From: an uncultured Lachnospiraceae bacterium
GTDB taxonomy: Bacteria > Bacillota > Clostridia > Lachnospirales > Lachnospiraceae
Length of the DNA stretch: 26,886 nt
Reading direction: 5' to 3'
Assembly (NCBI GenBank): GCA_910586275.1
Contig: CAJUIM010000042.1
Location: 1-26,886, forward strand
Below the pieces are notes generated by a model, which saw only the letters and a program-made list of their open reading frames with translations, had not been told where the DNA came from and did no database searches. This document shows, piece after piece, positions 23,709-26,886 of this stretch. Both the position numbers and the translations under genes were made by a program. Every line of letters starts with the position of its first letter. Position 1 is the stretch's first letter.

Positions 23709-26357
23709 TCACTTTGCCTCATACCAATTGTCCCCGGTATGCATATCAATCTCCAAGGTAACTGCCAAATCCGCCGCGGTCTTCATCTCTTCCTCCAGTA
23801 TTCTGCCCACTGCCTCTATCTCATCCTTTGCCGTCTCAATCAGCAGTTCGTCATGAACCTGCAGAATCAGCCGCGATCTGCGTCCCTCTTCCTTCAGCCG
23901 CCTCCACACTTTGATCATGGCTATTTTAATAATGTCCGCCGCCGTTCCCTGAATAGGGGAATTCATGGCCACTCTCTCCCCAAAGGACCGTTGCGTGAAA
24001 TTGCCGGAGGAAAGTTCCGGTATCGGTCTGCGCCGGCCGAACATCGTCGTCACATAGCCCTCTTTTTTCGCCTCCGCCACCTGTCTGTCCAAGAAATCCT
24101 TTACCCCCGGGTATGTGGCAAAATACTGCTCGATATATTCCGCCGCCTCTTTCTTGGAAATACTGAGATCCTGACTCAGCCCGAAAGAACTGATGCCGTA
24201 AACAATGCCGAAATTTACCGCTTTCGCATTTCTTCGCTGCAAATCCGTCACTTCCTCAAAAGGCGTATGGAATACTTTGGAGGCAGTGATCCGGTGAATG
24301 TCCTCGTCCATCTTATAGGCTTCAATCAGCTGCCCGTCCCCGGACATATGGGCAAGCACCCGCAGTTCTATCTGGGAATAGTCCGCATCGGTAAAGACAA
24401 ATCCCTCCTTCGGCACAAATACCTTCCTGATCAGCCTTCCCAGTTCCATCCGCATCGGGATATTCTGTAAATTCGGCTCCGTGGAACTGATGCGCCCTGT
24501 GGCCGTAATCGTCTGGTTAAAAGTACTGTGAATCCTGCAGTCCTCCCCTATATAGGCCGCCAGCCCTTCCGCATAAGTGGATTTCAGCTTCGTCAGCCCA
24601 CGGTATTCCAGTATTTCCGCTGCCACCGGATAATCCGGGGCCAGTTTATCCAGCACCTCCGCCGCCGTGGAATATCCGGTTTTCGTCTTCTTTCCGCCCG
24701 GAAGCTTCATCTTCTCAAACAGGATTTCCCCCAGCTGTTTCGGTGAATTAATGTTGAAATCCGCCTCTGCTTTCTCGTGAATGCTCTCTTCCAATTCCGC
24801 AATCCTGCCGTTTAACGCTTCTCCGTAAGCTTTCAGTTCATCCGGCTTTACCATCACGCCTTCCCGTTCCATATCGTAAAGCACTAGGGAAAGCGGCATC
24901 TCAATCTCCGTCATAAGCCGTTCCATGCCCGTCTGTGCCAGCTTCTCCTTTAAAACCGGAGCCGCCGTCCATTCCACATAAACAAGGAAACAAGCATATT
25001 CCATCAGCTCCTTTCCCTTTTCTTCCGCCGCTTTCATAAAAGTGCTTTTCCCGAACAGCTGCGTCCTTCCCGGAATCGTCAGCCCCAAATATTCTCCGGC
25101 AATATCCTCGGGCATATAATCGCTCTTCAGCGGATTGAACAAATATGCGGCTATCAGCACGTCAAACAGCTTTTCCGTACAATCCGTATTCAGATATCCG
25201 TACTTCTTTTTGATATCATAAGTCACAAGGTTCACTTTCCCTGCCGCTTCGGCCAGCTTCCCGGTCAGGTATTCTTTGGTCAGGAAACCCTCCTTTTTAA
25301 GGAAATAGATTTCCGTCCCGCTAAAAGCCAGCGCCACTCCTACGAAATCTTCCTCTTTCCGGCTGTCCTCTATCACCTCAAAAGCCACGGAATCATCCGC
25401 CCCTGCCTTTGCCAGCTTCCCGAAAATCTCCTCTGCCTGAGCGAAATCGGTAACTTCCCTGAAATATTCTGCCTGCCGGTTCTCGGACCCCTTTTTCTCA
25501 AACCGTGCCAGCATATTCTTAAAGCCAAGACGCACAAACTGCTTATAGGCTTCCTCCGTATAGAAATCCCCTATTTCCGCCTCTTCATAGGCAAAGTGAA
25601 ATTCACCATTGATATTGATGGTCGCCAATACCTTGCTCAGATCCGCCAGTTCCTTATTGGCAATCAGCGATTCCCGCACCGATTTCTTTGTGACTTCCTC
25701 AACATGGGCATATAAGTTGTCCAGCGAGCCGAACTGCACCATCAGTTCCGTCGCCGTCTTTTCCCCTACCTTAGGCACACCCGGAATATTGTCCGACGCA
25801 TCTCCCATCAATGCCTTTAAATCAATAAACTGGGTCGGGTTCACCCGGTATTTCGCTTCCACGTCCGCCGCATAGTAATCCTCGATTTCCGTCCGTCCGC
25901 CTTTTGTCTTGGGGATACGGATTTTAATATGGCCGGAAGCGATCTGAAGCAAATCCCGGTCGCCGGAAATCAGAGCCACCTCCATCCCTTCCCTCTCCGA
26001 ACGTTTTGCCAAAGTTCCCAAAATATCGTCCGCTTCCAGCCCTTCTTTCTCCACAATCCGGATCCCCATGGCCTGAAGCACTTCCTTCATCACCGGTACC
26101 TGTTCCCGCAGTTCCTCCGGCATAGGTTTTCTGGTGCCCTTATATTCTTTATAGATTTCATGCCGGAAAGTAGGCGCATGCACGTCAAATGCCACGGCCA
26201 GATATTTCGGCTTTTCCTCCTCCAGAATCTTAAACAGGATATTCAGGAAACCATATACCGCATTTGTATGCAGCCCTTCCGCATTGCTCAAGTCAGGCAC
26301 TCCGTAAAACGCCCTGTGCAGAATGCTATGCCCGTCTATCAATACTATCTTATCCAT
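23709..26357 (-). CDS. polA: DNA polymerase I
   Basis: This repair and Okazaki-fragment polymerase has an N-terminal 5'-3' exonuclease (about residues 1-290; DGHSILHRAFYG, ISGDRDLLQI, LMGDASDNIPGVPKVGEKTA). A central 3'-5' exonuclease-like fold lacks the catalytic acidic pair: where active enzymes show FDTE, this one reads FEVIEDS. The C-terminal polymerase has motif A DADYSQIELR (catalytic Asp659), motif B RRNAKAVNFGIVYG and motif C QVHDELL (Asp836). At 882 aa it matches Bacillus-type Pol I, which also lacks proofreading. A GGAAGGGTAGG purine tract precedes the ATG. The start lies 30 nt after the stop of the zinc-finger membrane gene, so they probably share a transcript. Confidence 0.97.
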   Translation of the reverse strand: MDKIVLIDGHSILHRAFYGVPDLSNAEGLHTNAVYGFLNILFKILEEEKPKYLAVAFDVHAPTFRHEIYKEYKGTRKPMPEELREQVPVMKEVLQAMGIRIVEKEGLEADDILGTLAKRSEREGMEVALISGDRDLLQIASGHIKIRIPKTKGGRTEIEDYYAADVEAKYRVNPTQFIDLKALMGDASDNIPGVPKVGEKTATELMVQFGSLDNLYAHVEEVTKKSVRESLIANKELADLSKVLATININGEFHFAYEEAEIGDFYTEEAYKQFVRLGFKNMLARFEKKGSENRQAEYFREVTDFAQAEEIFGKLAKAGADDSVAFEVIEDSRKEEDFVGVALAFSGTEIYFLKKEGFLTKEYLTGKLAEAAGKVNLVTYDIKKKYGYLNTDCTEKLFDVLIAAYLFNPLKSDYMPEDIAGEYLGLTIPGRTQLFGKSTFMKAAEEKGKELMEYACFLVYVEWTAAPVLKEKLAQTGMERLMTEIEMPLSLVLYDMEREGVMVKPDELKAYGEALNGRIAELEESIHEKAEADFNINSPKQLGEILFEKMKLPGGKKTKTGYSTAAEVLDKLAPDYPVAAEILEYRGLTKLKSTYAEGLAAYIGEDCRIHSTFNQTITATGRISSTEPNLQNIPMRMELGRLIRKVFVPKEGFVFTDADYSQIELRVLAHMSGDGQLIEAYKMDEDIHRITASKVFHTPFEEVTDLQRRNAKAVNFGIVYGISSFGLSQDLSISKKEAAEYIEQYFATYPGVKDFLDRQVAEAKKEGYVTTMFGRRRPIPELSSGNFTQRSFGERVAMNSPIQGTAADIIKIAMIKVWRRLKEEGRRSRLILQVHDELLIETAKDEIEAVGRILEEEMKTAADLAVTLEIDMHTGDNWYEAK

Positions 26358-26387
26358 ATCCTACCCTTCCGTCCCGTCTCTTTCCAT

Positions 26388-26711
26388 CTACAATATGATA
26401 ACCAATACAATAATTGTTATAATAACTATAATTGCCAAAATTTCCACGGCATACACAAGATAATGGAGCCACCGATAAAATATCATCCGCCGCCGTGCCT
26501 CCTCCAGAAGTCTGTCCAGTTCGCTCTGCAGGTCAAAGGTGCTTCCCTCCTCCAGACGGACCATGCCTTCCTGTATCAAAAACTGTATGCTCAGTTCTTC
26601 TTTGCAATCCTTGCAGCTGAAAATATGCTCCATAAAGCCTTTCAGTTCCCGGCTGTTCAGATCGTGATTCAAAAAGTCGGTCATTCGTTTGTTCGTTTCC
26701 TTACAATCCAT
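26388..26711 (-). CDS. Small zinc-finger (HC2-like) membrane protein, possible anti-sigma-type factor
   Basis: The predicted 107-aa protein starts at ATG 26711 (MDCKETNKRM). It shows Cys3, then His29-x3-Cys33-x2-Cys36, the spacing of zf-HC2 zinc-binding anti-sigma domains. A helical linker (QSELDRLLEEARRR) and one C-terminal TM segment (about 84-107, very Ile/Val-rich) follow. Most anti-sigma factors have an extracytoplasmic domain after the TM; here the protein ends in the membrane. The frame also opens at ATG 26771, but that codon coincides with the expected transcription start of the promoter just upstream, and GGGGG precedes 26711. No sigma-factor gene is in the window, so the partner is unknown. 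It precedes polA by 30 nt. Confidence 0.7.
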   Translation of the reverse strand: MDCKETNKRMTDFLNHDLNSRELKGFMEHIFSCKDCKEELSIQFLIQEGMVRLEEGSTFDLQSELDRLLEEARRRMIFYRWLHYLVYAVEILAIIVIITIIVLVIIL

Positions 26712-26776
26712 GGCTGCCCCCACAATTCCCGCCAAACTTCCTGCAGCGGTATCCGCTTCCGATTTATACATAAAGT

Positions 26777-26805
26777 ACTATACACTAAAACAGCGCTTTT
26801 TTAAA
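26777..26805 (-). promoter_or_regulatory. Predicted sigma-A-type promoter for the zinc-finger gene and polA
   Basis: On the minus strand TTTAAA (26800-26805, 4 of 6 to consensus) is followed after exactly 17 nt by TATAGT (26777-26782, 5 of 6). The expected start point is about 26770, giving a leader of about 60 nt to ATG 26711. Confidence 0.6.
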
Positions 26806-26833
26806 GACTATATGAAAAAATATTTAGAGCATG

Positions 26834-26876
26834 GTAACAGTTCAGCCTGAATGTAATGTTGGGAGGCGGACGCCCG
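26834..26876. repeat. Right copy of terminal inverted repeat (43 bp)
   Basis: This is the reverse-complement partner of 12-54, with 38 of 43 positions matching and a perfect 21-bp inner part (26834-26854). It lies just upstream of the predicted promoter and 10 bp from the window edge. Confidence 0.8.
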
Positions 26877-26886
26877 TGCGCGAGTT

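Noticed and set aside
12..26876. Whole window as a transposon or integrative element bounded by inverted repeats
   Set aside because: The content is housekeeping genes (polA, coaE, tcdA) with no transposase, integrase or target duplication; a contig break at a dispersed repeat is simpler.

Overview
The window looks like chromosomal DNA of a low- to mid-GC Gram-positive anaerobe, most likely a Lachnospiraceae-type clostridium. The evidence is Firmicutes-style lipoprotein solute-binding proteins, strong GGAGG-type ribosome-binding sites, the ACT/UPF0210 gene pair, a YitJ-type methionine enzyme, and a polymerase I without proofreading residues. This placement is inference from family content; there is no rRNA or tRNA. 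All 17 genes lie on the minus strand, so transcription runs from high to low coordinates. I saw no plus-strand gene and no gene-free stretch above about 220 bp.

Region 1 (26.9 to 17.8 kb) is housekeeping: a small zinc-finger membrane protein with its own promoter, polA, coaE (overlapping an FtsA-like actin-fold gene), a WalJ/YycJ-type metallo-hydrolase, and the ACT-domain/PFL-family pair. The FtsA-like protein carries eleven decapeptide repeats between two predicted small folds.

Region 2 (17.8 to 2.9 kb) is carbohydrate-related. A cytoplasmic GH13 neopullulanase-type enzyme sits behind a LacI/CcpA-type palindrome and ends at a clear terminator. It is followed by a seven-gene transport cluster: two large lipoproteins, MalF- and MalG-like permeases, a HlyD-type adaptor with a very long coiled coil, a MacB-core-like two-TM protein, and a third large lipoprotein. 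Each lipoprotein joins an N-terminal propeller-like sensor half to a C-terminal extracellular solute-binding half. No ATPase of either the importer or MacB type is present. This mix of importer parts and exporter-type envelope parts is the best candidate for an undescribed system.

Region 3 (2.9 to 0.1 kb) holds tcdA (t6A dehydratase) and a bifunctional homocysteine methyltransferase/MTHFR gene. A 37-bp tandem repeat array lies between them.

Two patterns cut across the window. Short tandem repeats have expanded in several places: 37 bp between tcdA and yitJ, 15 bp in tcdA, 30 bp in the FtsA-like gene, and an acidic low-complexity insert in one lipoprotein. In addition, a 43-bp imperfect repeat sits in inverted orientation about 10 bp from each end, which suggests the window is a whole contig that broke at a dispersed repeat.
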